A DNA stretch of 64,000 bases from Aquimarina longa SW024. GTDB taxonomy: Bacteria > Bacteroidota > Bacteroidia > Flavobacteriales > Flavobacteriaceae. Made by a program: the position numbers and the translations under genes. The DNA is taken from the NCBI RefSeq assembly GCF_001401755.1, contig NZ_KQ474099.1:375926-439925 (forward strand), read 5' to 3'. The notes below the pieces were generated by a model, which searched no databases, had not been told where the DNA came from, and was given only the letters and a program-made list of their open reading frames with translations. Of the stretch, positions 54,816 to 63,690 are shown one piece after another. Numbering within the stretch: position 1 is the stretch's first letter; every line of letters starts with the position of its first letter.

Positions 54816-55610
54816 ATGGAAATTATTGATGCAATCATTTTAGGTATAATACAAGGACTTACCGAATTCTTACCAGTTTCTTCCAGCGGTCATCTAGAGT
54901 TAGGTAAAGCTATTCTAGGAGACAATAGTGTTCCCGAAGAATCTTTACTTTTTACAGTAGTACTTCATTTTGCAACAGCTCTGAGTACTATAGTTATTTT
55001 TAGAAAAGATATCCTAGAGATGATAAAAGGATTATTTACATTTAAAAAGAATGAAGAGACTCTTTTTTCGATAAAAATTGTCATTTCTATGATTCCTGCG
55101 GTTATCGTAGGTTTATTTTTTGAAGAACAGCTAGAACAACTTTTTGGTGGTAATATTATGCTTGTTGGCTTTATGCTACTCGTTACTGCACTATTATTAT
55201 GGCTTGCCGATAAAGCTAAAAACACTCCAAAACCTGTGAGTAACTCTAATGCACTTGTGATTGGTATTGCTCAGGCAATCGCTATGCTCCCCGGAATTTC
55301 TAGAAGTGGTGCTACGATTTCTACCTCAGTACTATTAGGAAATGACAAAACTAAAGCAGCTCGGTTTTCTTTTTTAATGGTTATTCCTTTAATTCTCGGA
55401 AAAATAGCTAAAGATATACTCGGTGGAGATCTTACTTTTTCTTCAGAAAACAGTATATCATTAGCATTTGGTTTTATTGCAGCATTTGTTTCAGGACTCT
55501 TTGCATGCACATGGATGATTTCTATAGTAAAAAAGAGTAAACTAACTTATTTTGCTGTATATTGTGTTATTATTGGTTTAATAGCTATTGGTTTTGCTTT
55601 TACTCACTAA
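54816..55610 (+). CDS. uppP: Undecaprenyl-diphosphate phosphatase
   Basis: Recycles the lipid carrier of cell-wall synthesis by dephosphorylating undecaprenyl diphosphate; BacA-family members also confer bacitracin tolerance. The 264-aa integral membrane protein has the two catalytic motifs GLTEFLPVSSSGHLEL (about 14-29) and LPGISRSGATIS (about 158-169). It lies 57 bp after DUF3098. Confidence 0.96.
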   Translation: MEIIDAIILGIIQGLTEFLPVSSSGHLELGKAILGDNSVPEESLLFTVVLHFATALSTIVIFRKDILEMIKGLFTFKKNEETLFSIKIVISMIPAVIVGLFFEEQLEQLFGGNIMLVGFMLLVTALLLWLADKAKNTPKPVSNSNALVIGIAQAIAMLPGISRSGATISTSVLLGNDKTKAARFSFLMVIPLILGKIAKDILGGDLTFSSENSISLAFGFIAAFVSGLFACTWMISIVKKSKLTYFAVYCVIIGLIAIGFAFTH

Positions 55611-55623
55611 GCGAGATTTTAAT

Positions 55624-55695
55624 GCTCCGAAGTTTGTCTCAAAATCAAAAATATTTTTCAACCGAATGCCTTACGGGTTTATTCCAAGGCAATTT
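55624..55695 (-). repeat. Diverged inverted copy 3 of the REP-like element
   Basis: Read in reverse complement, this segment aligns with copies 1 and 2 across the AAAATATTTTTGATTTTGAGACA-like centre and the CCTTGGA-type end: TTGCCTTGGAATAAACC here corresponds to CAACCTTGGAGCAAGCTC in copy 1. TGCCTT/AAGGCA near its end still forms a hairpin. It lies between uppP and truB. Confidence 0.5.
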
Positions 55696-55716
55696 ACTAA
55701 ATAGCCCTATCTATAA

Positions 55717-56424
55717 ATGCTAACCGAGCAAGATTATAAAAATGGTCAGATTCTTTTGATCGACAAGCCATTACAATGGACTTCTTTTCAAGTGGTAAAT
55801 AAATTGCGTTGGCTTATTCGACAACAATTTAATATCAAAAAAATAAAAGTAGGACATGCAGGAACGCTTGATCCCCTTGCATCTGGATTATTGATTATTT
55901 GCACAGGAAAATTCACTAAACGTATTGAAGAATTTCAGGGGCAAGCAAAAGAATATACAGGAACAATTACACTCGGTGCAACCACACCTTCTTATGATCT
56001 GGAAACTGAAATCGATCAGAAATTCCCTATTGATCATATTACTGAAGAGATGATCTTAAATACTACGTCTCATTTTACTGGAGAAATAGACCAGTACCCT
56101 CCTATTTTTTCTGCTTTAAAAAAAGAAGGAAAACGATTATATGAATATGCAAGAGAGGGTGAAACAATAAAAATTGATTCTCGTAAAATAACAATACACG
56201 AATTTGAAATTACTAAAATTGAACTCCCAAAAATAGATTTTAGAGTAGTCTGCAGTAAAGGCACCTATATTCGATCACTAGCACATGATTTTGGAAAAGC
56301 CTTAAAAAGTGGAGCTCATTTAACTATTTTAAGAAGAACCAAAATAGGCTCATTTAATGTTAAAAATGCAACTACTATTGAGTCTTTTGAAAATGAGTTG
56401 CAATCAAAAATCAAGTCTGTATGA
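55717..56424 (+). CDS. truB: tRNA pseudouridine(55) synthase
   Basis: Makes pseudouridine 55 in the T-loop of tRNAs. The catalytic Asp is in HAGTLDPLASGLLIICTG (about 46-63); KEYTGTITLGATTPSYDLE near 88 and CSKGTYIRSLAHDFG near 184 are the other TruB blocks. 235 aa is short because the C-terminal PUA domain is absent, as in many Bacteroidota. It follows uppP across the diverged repeat. Confidence 0.95.
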   Translation: MLTEQDYKNGQILLIDKPLQWTSFQVVNKLRWLIRQQFNIKKIKVGHAGTLDPLASGLLIICTGKFTKRIEEFQGQAKEYTGTITLGATTPSYDLETEIDQKFPIDHITEEMILNTTSHFTGEIDQYPPIFSALKKEGKRLYEYAREGETIKIDSRKITIHEFEITKIELPKIDFRVVCSKGTYIRSLAHDFGKALKSGAHLTILRRTKIGSFNVKNATTIESFENELQSKIKSV

Positions 56425-56457
56425 AATAATATAGACTAAAACCAGTTATAAATACCT

Positions 56458-57159
56458 ATGGAATTTATCGATAAACATAAAGCCCTGATTATCACATCAA
56501 TGTTGATGGGAATTGTTGTTCTAAGTCTTTATAATATCAATATGATGCATAAGCAAAAGAAGCAGTCTGAAATATTGATGGAAATCCCCGAAGAATTTCT
56601 CCTAAAAGAAGAAGAACAAGCTGAAGAAGATCCTATAGCTCAAAAAGAACGAAATCTAATTGCCTCCAAAAGAACGCACTCTGCTTATAATGAAGATTTT
56701 GAAGATCCTGATGAATTTGAAGAACGTATAAAATCATTAACAGAAACTGAAAGCGAAACTTCTGCTGAAGAAAGCGAGGAAGAAAAAGTTATCGAAGGAG
56801 AAGCGCTTATTGACAAAAAAAAAGAGACAGAAAGTGAAAAAAAATCAAAACCCGAAATAGAAAATAAAGAAGCAAATAATAAAAATACCTCTCTATCTTT
56901 TAGTCTAAAAGATAGAACATCAATTGACCTTCCTAATCCTGTATATACCTGTAACGGAAGTGGAAAAGTAATTGTAAAAATCGAAGTTAATCAAAACGGG
57001 TATGTAATCAATACTAAAGTAGATAAAAAAAATTCTACCACCAGAAACGAATGCCTATTTGACAATGCTTTAGACTATGCAAGACATGCACTATTTTCTC
57101 GTTCTGATATAGAGAAACAAGAAGGATCTATTACCTATTATTTTAACTATGGAGACTAA
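56458..57159 (+). CDS. Membrane-anchored protein with acidic linker and TonB-like C-terminus
   Basis: 233-aa protein. A short cytoplasmic N-terminus and one helix (about 10-28) are followed by a long Glu/Lys/Ser-rich linker (about 35-145). A compact domain (about 160-233) reads CNGSGKVIVKIEVNQNGYVI, resembling the TonB C-terminal fold seen in energy transducers. Unlike classic TonB, the linker is acidic rather than Pro/Lys-rich. It is the last gene of the ftsX-truB cluster. Without ExbB/ExbD nearby, an energy-transducer role is uncertain. Confidence 0.75.
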   Translation: MEFIDKHKALIITSMLMGIVVLSLYNINMMHKQKKQSEILMEIPEEFLLKEEEQAEEDPIAQKERNLIASKRTHSAYNEDFEDPDEFEERIKSLTETESETSAEESEEEKVIEGEALIDKKKETESEKKSKPEIENKEANNKNTSLSFSLKDRTSIDLPNPVYTCNGSGKVIVKIEVNQNGYVINTKVDKKNSTTRNECLFDNALDYARHALFSRSDIEKQEGSITYYFNYGD

Positions 57160-57198
57160 ATAGTCTCTATAATTTTGTGTAGACAAAATTATAGAGAC
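57152..57198. terminator. Nested alternative hairpins / bidirectional terminator
   Basis: A perfect 16-bp stem (57163-57178 with 57183-57198, loop GTAG) separates two convergent genes. Its left arm begins GTCTC, which can instead pair with the GAGAC at 57152-57156 across the stop codon of the upstream gene. Two exclusive structures are therefore possible. Confidence 0.75.
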
Positions 57199-57214
57199 CT
57201 GTATTATATATATT

Positions 57215-57826
57215 TTACAATAAGCTTAATAAGTCTGCGGCTATATTTTTCCCTTTATCCTTATTATACCAAACTTGTAAATCTTGTTTAAACTCAGCAT
57301 CTAGTCCTCCATGTTTACTTTTATATTCATTTACCATTTGAGTAGCTATAGATGGTCTAGGTCCCCAAGAGTGTATTACTTCTTTGTTTTCGATATTATA
57401 TACTATTAATTTAGGTATTGCTTTTCCTCCATTAGTCAAAAAATTATCCATCAATTCACTATGATCACTTCTTAGTGCAATTCTTAAATCTATTCCTGTA
57501 TTTAATTCCGCTAGTTTATTAATCATGGGTAATGATTGAGCAGCATCTCCACACCAACCCTCTGCTAATACGATCCATACTACTTTTGTATTAGCATTCA
57601 CAAAAGATTCTTTAATCGATTCTTCTATTTTTAATGTCTTATCCAATCGTTTCATCCTACGATCATTAAGATTACTATATTCTGTTAATGATTCTGACTG
57701 TTCATCTCCTGTAGATTTTCCTTCTATCAATAATTCACTAACCAAATTTCTATATTCATCATATGTATACGAATTAGCAATTCCTTGTTCAATTAATTGA
57801 GATACTGTCATCGTAGTAGACTCCAT
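57215..57826 (-). CDS. Thioredoxin-family protein with WCGD active site
   Basis: 203-aa cytoplasmic protein, no signal peptide. The thioredoxin-like fold shows VLAEGWCGDAAQSLPMI (about 80-96) in place of WCxxC, so one Cys only, and KAIPKLIVYN (about 132-141) with the cis-Pro. Bacteroidota carry many such single-Cys thioredoxin-9-type proteins; the reaction is unknown, though a reductase or bacillithiol-like role is conceivable. Confidence 0.85.
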   Translation of the reverse strand: MESTTMTVSQLIEQGIANSYTYDEYRNLVSELLIEGKSTGDEQSESLTEYSNLNDRRMKRLDKTLKIEESIKESFVNANTKVVWIVLAEGWCGDAAQSLPMINKLAELNTGIDLRIALRSDHSELMDNFLTNGGKAIPKLIVYNIENKEVIHSWGPRPSIATQMVNEYKSKHGGLDAEFKQDLQVWYNKDKGKNIAADLLSLL

Positions 57827-58324
57827 AAGTTTATTAGTTTAAAAAATTAAAATCATATTTTCTTAATAGCTTAACTTTACTGTTATTAAAATGTACAAAC
57901 TACAATCAATTAACAACTAATAAAGCTAACACTATTTTATACTAATCTTAAGATCTGTAAGTTAATCTTAGTTTAAAAAATTTAGATCACATGTAATATG
58001 ACGAAAGCTATTGTTAAAGCTTACAAAATTAATACTACTACATCCTGATATCTCACTGTAAATAGTAAAGCTAATTCACTATTTACAGTGTACTATACCT
58101 GTTATTTAATATCAATCTTTGTAGTTATAATTATATCAAACTCTATAAGCATACTATCTACTAAAATAAATAGGATATCCTTCGTATAAATTTTATATTT
58201 AGTAAGTAGTACAAATGATATTTCTATCAAAGGGTTTGAATAAAAGGCATGATTTATGAATCGTATTATTTTACCTAAGTACTTAAAATAATAATAATCT
58301 AGTATTTAACCTAAACCTATGTGT
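57827..58324. other. 498-bp divergent spacer upstream of the LRR gene
   Basis: Very AT-rich. It contains one clear structure: 13-bp perfect arms CACTGTAAATAGT (58054-58066) and complement (58078-58090) with an 11-nt loop and no T-tract. No ORF of note, no tRNA and no convincing TAnnTTTG box. Confidence 0.55.
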
Positions 58325-59632
58325 ATGAAAAGAATAATTACTATAGTTATTATATTTATAAGATGTATCCTTTTAAATGCTCAGGAGAATAAAATATATA
58401 CTTCCCTACAAAAAGCTCTAGATAACAAAGAACGAGTATATAAGTTAAACCTAAGTAACACTAACTTAACTATACTCCCTAAAGATATAATGCAATTAGA
58501 AAAACTACAATATCTAAATCTCGAAAAAAATAAAATCAGCGAATTACCTGTGTCTTTTGGAAATCTGAAAAATTTAAAAACTCTTAATCTAAAAAAGAAT
58601 AAACTTAGTACACTACCAGATTCTTTTTCTGAACTACAAAACATAGAGATTCTTTTGTTATCAGAAAACCAGATTCATACACTACCAGAGTCTATTGGAA
58701 ATCTAAAAAAACTAGGTTGGTTATTACTAAAAAGCAATGAAATTAAGATACTTCCTGAATCTTTTGGAAACCTCACTAATCTAAAAAAATTAGATCTAAG
58801 ACAGAATCAACTTAGCAACTTATCTGATAATTTTGGAAACTTAGTTAACTTACAAGAGCTACTTATAGAAAAGAATCAACTCTCTAGTTTACCAAAAACA
58901 TTTGGAAATTTAAGAAATATAGAAGCTCTTGACTTATCAAATAATCAAATAGATAAATTACCTATATCTTTTGGAAATCTAAAAAAATTAGAATGGCTAA
59001 TTTGTAAAAAAAACAAACTACAGCAAATTCCTGAAACTATTGGAGAACTCTCTAATCTAAAACTCCTATATCTAAATTCTAATAAAATAAATGAACTTCC
59101 AAAAAGCTTAGAAAATCTTATAAACCTCAGAAGTCTAAATATATCTGATAATAAATTATCTAATGCTGAAAAAGAAAGCAGTAAAAAAATGTTACCAAAC
59201 TGTGACATCAATTTTGAAAATAGCTATTACTCCTTGCAAAAAGCATTACGCAATAAAAAAATCACTGACATCTTATATCTTTCTGATAATGAATTAACCG
59301 AACTCCCTGAATCTATAGGGGATTTAAAAAATCTGCAACAATTATATTTAGTTAGCAATCGACTTCATCAATTACCAAAATCTTTTGAAAAATTAAAAAA
59401 GTTAAAAACACTTTCTTTATCCTATAATCATATTATAAAACTCCCTAAAACTATCAATAAGTTAAAAAGCTTACAACAACTCTACATTGATAACAATAAG
59501 CTTTCCTCTTTACCAGAATCTATTGGGGATTTAAAAAAACTAAAAAAATTGCACTTATCAGGAAATAATTTTCCTGATACAGAAAAAGAAAGAATCAAAA
59601 AACTACTTCCTAATTGTTTAATCTCCTTTTAA
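58325..59632 (+). CDS. Secreted leucine-rich-repeat protein with duplicated architecture
   Basis: About 435 aa. A signal peptide (about 1-18, ending LNAQ) is followed by about 16 repeats of 23 residues of the LxxLPxSxGNLKxLxxLxLxxN type. Two units are visible. Each opens with an SLQKAL-N capping segment (about residues 23 and 298) and closes with an EKE-K-LPNC-I-F cap. The first unit has about 10 repeats and the second about 5. LRR solenoids bind proteins; the ligand is unknown. I prefer ATG 58325, but ATG 58319 is equally open. Confidence 0.9.
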   Translation: MKRIITIVIIFIRCILLNAQENKIYTSLQKALDNKERVYKLNLSNTNLTILPKDIMQLEKLQYLNLEKNKISELPVSFGNLKNLKTLNLKKNKLSTLPDSFSELQNIEILLLSENQIHTLPESIGNLKKLGWLLLKSNEIKILPESFGNLTNLKKLDLRQNQLSNLSDNFGNLVNLQELLIEKNQLSSLPKTFGNLRNIEALDLSNNQIDKLPISFGNLKKLEWLICKKNKLQQIPETIGELSNLKLLYLNSNKINELPKSLENLINLRSLNISDNKLSNAEKESSKKMLPNCDINFENSYYSLQKALRNKKITDILYLSDNELTELPESIGDLKNLQQLYLVSNRLHQLPKSFEKLKKLKTLSLSYNHIIKLPKTINKLKSLQQLYIDNNKLSSLPESIGDLKKLKKLHLSGNNFPDTEKERIKKLLPNCLISF

Positions 59633-59673
59633 AAATAAACAGTATTTTTAAACTTATAAAATAAAAATTTAAT

Positions 59674-60237
59674 ATGCAAAAACATAGGTGTGGATGGTGT
59701 GTTGGTGATACATTATATGAAGCGTATCATGATAATGAATGGGGAGTTCCTGTACATGATGATCAACTTCTATTTGAATTTTTAATTCTAGAAACCTTTC
59801 AGGCAGGATTGAGCTGGATTACTATTTTACGAAAACGAGAAAATTTCAGAATCGCTTTTGATCATTTTGACTACAAAATCATTGCTAATTATACCGAATC
59901 AAAAAAAGCAGAATTATTACAAAACGCAGGGATTATTCGTAATAAACTTAAAGTAAATTCAGCAATAAACAATGCCCAAAAATTTATAACAATACAAGAA
60001 GAGTTTGGTAGTTTCGATACCTATATTTGGGGATTTGTAAATAACCAACCTATTCAAAACAATTGGAAGAGTTATAAAGATTCTCCTGCTACAACAGAAA
60101 TATCAGACAAGCTTAGTAAAGATTTAAAAAAACGAGGGTTTAAGTTCGTAGGATCAACAGTTATGTATGCTTTTATGCAAGCTACAGGTATGGTTAATGA
60201 TCATGAGGTAAATTGTTTTAGATATAATGAAGTTTGA
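59674..60237 (+). CDS. tag: DNA-3-methyladenine glycosylase I
   Basis: Removes 3-methyladenine from alkylated DNA in base-excision repair. The N-terminal HRCGWCVGDTLYEAYHDNEW and ETFQAGLSW (about 47-55) line the base pocket; the C-terminal GSTVMYAFMQATGMVNDHE carries the zinc-binding His. The Cys/His zinc snap residues are present. 187 aa is normal for Tag. Confidence 0.95.
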   Translation: MQKHRCGWCVGDTLYEAYHDNEWGVPVHDDQLLFEFLILETFQAGLSWITILRKRENFRIAFDHFDYKIIANYTESKKAELLQNAGIIRNKLKVNSAINNAQKFITIQEEFGSFDTYIWGFVNNQPIQNNWKSYKDSPATTEISDKLSKDLKKRGFKFVGSTVMYAFMQATGMVNDHEVNCFRYNEV

Positions 60238-60294
60238 TCTCTCATATTCAAAAACTATTTATTCTGCATTACATATCATCCAAAAACATCAATA

Positions 60295-60699
60295 ATGGGA
60301 GGAGAAACTAATCTAACAATCTTAATTAAAAATATGTCTCCTGTACTACAGACTGGTGAATTTGTTTTTTGTACAGTAAAAAATGTAGATTACATCCCTA
60401 GAGAAGATATTATTAGCGAATTTAAAGAACCAGAAGGAATAACTATTATACTTAATCGTAAAAAAGCAGAATTCTTTAATCTTCCTTATAAATATATTGC
60501 TTCTTGGATAACCTTAGAAATTCATTCTTCTTTGGATGCAATAGGTCTTACAGCTATCTTTTCAACAGAATTAGCAAAACATAAGATTAGTTGCAATGTA
60601 ATTGCTGGTTATTATCATGATCATATTTTTGTCGATAAAAAAGATGAAAATAAAGCAATTAGCGTTCTACAAAAATTATCTAAAAACTATAAGGAATAA
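60295..60699 (+). CDS. ACT domain-containing protein
   Basis: 134-aa protein with an N-terminal GGETNLTILIKNMSPVLQTG segment and a C-terminal ACT-type domain (about 70-130: SLDAIGLTAIFSTELAKHKI). Free-standing proteins of this DUF2241/ACT_7 type are thought to bind amino acids as regulators. It lies 57 bp after tag on the same strand and converges with upp. Confidence 0.85.
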   Translation: MGGETNLTILIKNMSPVLQTGEFVFCTVKNVDYIPREDIISEFKEPEGITIILNRKKAEFFNLPYKYIASWITLEIHSSLDAIGLTAIFSTELAKHKISCNVIAGYYHDHIFVDKKDENKAISVLQKLSKNYKE

Positions 60700-60707
60700 T
60701 AAAGATC

Positions 60708-61361
60708 TTATAATTTCACCCCATAAGATAAATCTCCTGCATCTCCTAAACCAGGAATAATATAACCTCTATTATTTAATTTTTGATCAACTGCAGCAAT
60801 CCATAGATGAGTATTTTCTGGAAATACATTGTTTACATGAGATACTCCTTCTTCTGATCCTATTACAGAAACAATATGTATTTGTTTTGGCTTTCCATAC
60901 TCCTGTAATGCTGCAAAAGTATTTTCTAAAGTTTTTCCTGTAGCCAACATAGGATCGGCTAAAATTAATGTTTTATCTTGTATTGAAGGAGAAGCCAAAT
61001 ACTCTACAACAACTTTAAAGTCATCCTCTCCATTTTCATGTACTCTATATGCCGAGATAAATGCGTTTTCTACAGTATCAAGATAATTCAGTATTCCCTG
61101 ATGCAAAGGTAATCCTGCTCTAAGGATTGAACATAACACAATTCTATTTACTGGGATATGCATCTCTTTTATTCCTAAAGGTGTTTGAATAGTTTTTGTA
61201 TCAGAAGCTAAGGTTTTACTCAGTTCATAGCTTAGGATCTCACCGATACGTTCTATGTTTTTTCTAAAACGCATTCGGTCTTTCTGAATATCAACACTTC
61301 TAAGCTCTAAAACAAATTGATTTAAAATTGAATTTTCTAATCCTAAATTATGAATAATCAT
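60708..61361 (-). CDS. upp: Uracil phosphoribosyltransferase
   Basis: Salvages uracil to UMP with PRPP. The PRPP loop LADPMLATGKTLENTFAAL (about 133-151) and the uracil-binding C-terminus RGYIIPGLGDAGDLSYGVKL are diagnostic. At 217 aa it matches the family. The PRPP loop has ADPMLATG as in Upp rather than PyrR. Confidence 0.95.
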   Translation of the reverse strand: MIIHNLGLENSILNQFVLELRSVDIQKDRMRFRKNIERIGEILSYELSKTLASDTKTIQTPLGIKEMHIPVNRIVLCSILRAGLPLHQGILNYLDTVENAFISAYRVHENGEDDFKVVVEYLASPSIQDKTLILADPMLATGKTLENTFAALQEYGKPKQIHIVSVIGSEEGVSHVNNVFPENTHLWIAAVDQKLNNRGYIIPGLGDAGDLSYGVKL

Positions 61362-61443
61362 CAGTTTAGTATTTTTATAGTAGCACTAATTTACATGAGT
61401 TTCATCTAAAATATATTAAAAAAATAATCTTTTTTAATTCTTA

Positions 61444-62082
61444 TTATCTTAAGTAGTTCAAAAATGCTTCTCTAGGAATTTCTCTTGCTCCTAAACTAGC
61501 TAAATGATCAGTATACACTTGGCAATCAATTATCTGAACCCCTTTATCTTGTAACCAATTAACTAAAGTAATAAAACCATATTTAGAAGCATTACTTACT
61601 TTAGAAAACATACTTTCACCACAGAACACATTTTTATCTTTTAGTAAAACTCCATATAATCCCCCTACCAAAACCGATTGATCCCATACCTCTACAGAAA
61701 TTGCATGCCCTAACTCGTATAACTTAATATAGGCTTTTTGCATATCCCCTGTAATCCAAGTTCCATCCTGATCTTCTCTGTTTATTGTAGCACAATTCTT
61801 AATTACATTTTCAAAATCTTTATTAAAAGTTACCTCAAACCTATTTTTTCGAATAAGTTGACGCATACTTTTACTTATCTTTAATTCTAATGGAAATAAT
61901 ACCATTCTCGGATCTGGACTAAACCATAAGATAGGTTGATCCTCGTCATACCAAGGAAAAATTCCATTATTATATGCCTTCAATAATCTATCTACAGAAA
62001 GATCACCTCCTAAGGCTAATAAACCACTACTATCGGCATAAGAAACTGGTGGAAACTCTATTATATCTGTTAATATATACAC
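61444..62082 (-). CDS. aat: Leucyl/phenylalanyl-tRNA-protein transferase
   Basis: Transfers Leu or Phe from tRNA to N-terminal Lys/Arg of proteins, marking them for ClpS/ClpAP degradation (N-end rule). FPWYDEDQPILWFSPDPRMV (about 43-62), GTWITGDMQKAYIKLYELGH (about 103-122), ESMFSKVSNASK and DCQVYTDHLASLGAREIPR are the family blocks. 212 aa is normal. A terminator lies upstream (62168-62202). Confidence 0.95.
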   Translation of the reverse strand: MYILTDIIEFPPVSYADSSGLLALGGDLSVDRLLKAYNNGIFPWYDEDQPILWFSPDPRMVLFPLELKISKSMRQLIRKNRFEVTFNKDFENVIKNCATINREDQDGTWITGDMQKAYIKLYELGHAISVEVWDQSVLVGGLYGVLLKDKNVFCGESMFSKVSNASKYGFITLVNWLQDKGVQIIDCQVYTDHLASLGAREIPREAFLNYLR

Positions 62083-62167
62083 TTATAAAGGTTTATCTTA
62101 CGTTGTATCATCTATATATGACATAAATCGATTACTAATAGCACTAAAAATCTTAGCGTATAATATT

Positions 62168-62202
62168 AAAAAGTCCGATATTTTATTGATATCGGACTTT
62201 TT
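62168..62202 (-). terminator. Terminator of the flavin reductase/DUF3127 operon
   Basis: Perfect 14-bp arms AAAAAGTCCGATAT and complement with a 7-nt loop and outer A/T runs, 93 bp beyond the DUF3127 stop on the minus strand. Confidence 0.88.
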
Positions 62203-62294
62203 AGCAAGCTTAGTCAATTCTTTATTAAAAACTAAGCACTGCATTGTTCACCTCTATAATATTTTTCAATTAAGAGGCTGGTTATTTTAGTGTC

Positions 62295-62666
62295 TTAAAA
62301 TGGTAGGTCATCATGCTCCTCTTCTGTAAAATCTTTTGCCGGTTCGAATGCGTCTGCAGGTGGAGGAGTAGAAGCATTTTGAGCCACAGGTTGTAAACTC
62401 TCTATCCTCCATCCTTGTATAGAATTAAAATATTTAGTTTCTCCTTGTGGATTTACCCACTCACGCCCTCTTAAATTGATACTTATTTTCACATCATTCC
62501 CTACATGAAAAGAGTTCAATAAATCACATTTATCCTGAACAAACTCGACCATGATATGTTGTGGGTACTGCTCTTCTGTAGTAACTACAACCTCTCTTTT
62601 CCTAAACCCATTGTTACCAAAGGTTTGTGTATCACCTATCATCTTTACTTTACCTTGTACTTCCAT
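62295..62666 (-). CDS. DUF3127 protein (OB-fold-like)
   Basis: 123-aa protein. The N-terminal beta-rich part (VQGKVKMIGDTQTFGNNGFR, ISINLRGREWVNPQGETKYF) and acidic C-terminus ending DDLPF resemble single-stranded DNA-binding proteins, where such a tail recruits partners. That is why this DUF is thought to be OB-fold-like. It starts 12 bp after the flavin reductase stop. Confidence 0.87.
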   Translation of the reverse strand: MEVQGKVKMIGDTQTFGNNGFRKREVVVTTEEQYPQHIMVEFVQDKCDLLNSFHVGNDVKISINLRGREWVNPQGETKYFNSIQGWRIESLQPVAQNASTPPPADAFEPAKDFTEEEHDDLPF

Positions 62667-62678
62667 CTTATTGTATTA

Positions 62679-63551
62679 TTATTTTGCTGCTAAAATGTTC
62701 CATGCAGTATCTATATCATCTTGATCTAGATATTGCTTTGCAAATTTATGAATTTCTATTAGGTTAACCTGTTGAATTTTATTCTTAATATCATCATGGT
62801 TATCAACAAACGCTATAGCCTCTGTTTTTTGAGGTATTCCCTCTACATTTCCTAATTTACCTAAATCATTTCCTGTAAAAATAGTGCTTTGTCTTATTTC
62901 TTCTGGTAAAGCATCTACTCCAATTCCTATTGTACTCAATGGTTTAGGAACTTCAAACATTCCCATATTCGCTCTACTATACCAATTCCCTCCCATACGT
63001 GCTACCTGATCTATCTTATGCTGGTCTATTTTACCATCCTTATCCAGTACATTTTCATTAACATGCATAAGTAATACTTCACAGATAATAAGATTACCTG
63101 CTCCTCCCTCATTACCCATAGGAATTACTTCGTTCACTCTACACTCAAACTGTACTGGGGACTCCCCTACACGATACGCCTTAACCTTCTCTGAAGGAAC
63201 CATTGTAAGCCCTGATTTCACAAATTCATTAACTCCTTCGGCATATTCTGTACTTGATAACGACATTTGCTGAACAATATCATAATTAACAATATTAATG
63301 ACCACCTCTTTAGTAGCTTTTGCATTTTCTAATGTATGCTTTATCGTATTATTTCGTACTCTTCTGGCTGGAGAGAAAATAAGAATCGGTGGATTGGCAC
63401 TAAACACATTAAAAAAACTAAACGGAGATAAATTAGGAACACCATTTGAATCAATTGTACTCGCAAAAGCTATCGGTCTTGGACCAATTGCACCAAGCAT
63501 TAAACCATGTAATTTTCCTATAGCAACCTGTGATGGATCGATTGTCATCAT
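62679..63551 (-). CDS. Flavin reductase-like FMN-binding protein
   Basis: 290-aa protein with the flavin reductase-like domain (about 10-180). PRPIAFASTIDSNGVPNLSP and ANPPILIFSPARR form the FMN site. ECRVNEVIPMGNEGGAGNLI continues the fold, and a C-terminal helical extension of about 80 aa is present. The substrate is unknown. It is first in a two-gene operon with DUF3127; start at ATG 63551 or the next ATG. Confidence 0.88.
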   Translation of the reverse strand: MMTIDPSQVAIGKLHGLMLGAIGPRPIAFASTIDSNGVPNLSPFSFFNVFSANPPILIFSPARRVRNNTIKHTLENAKATKEVVINIVNYDIVQQMSLSSTEYAEGVNEFVKSGLTMVPSEKVKAYRVGESPVQFECRVNEVIPMGNEGGAGNLIICEVLLMHVNENVLDKDGKIDQHKIDQVARMGGNWYSRANMGMFEVPKPLSTIGIGVDALPEEIRQSTIFTGNDLGKLGNVEGIPQKTEAIAFVDNHDDIKNKIQQVNLIEIHKFAKQYLDQDDIDTAWNILAAK

Positions 63552-63570
63552 AATTCATTTTATTAGTAAG

Positions 63571-63578
63571 CAAAGATA
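63571..63578 (-). promoter_or_regulatory. -7 box of the flavin reductase operon
   Basis: Minus-strand TATCTTTG, exact TAnnTTTG, 19 bp before ATG 63551. Confidence 0.55.
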
Positions 63579-63690
63579 ACCAAAGTTTAATTTTTTAGAG
63601 TTATTATATAAACAGGTTTTAGTATTCTATTTTAAGAACAATAAAATTGTATTAAAACGTTTATATTTAGGATTTAGTTAACAGAGCTAT

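Noticed and set aside
58381..59211. Minus-strand ORFs and apparent DNA tandem repeats in the LRR gene
   Set aside because: The repeats are the 69-bp LRR codon periodicity of the plus-strand gene; not a CRISPR or satellite, and the antisense ORFs are shadows.
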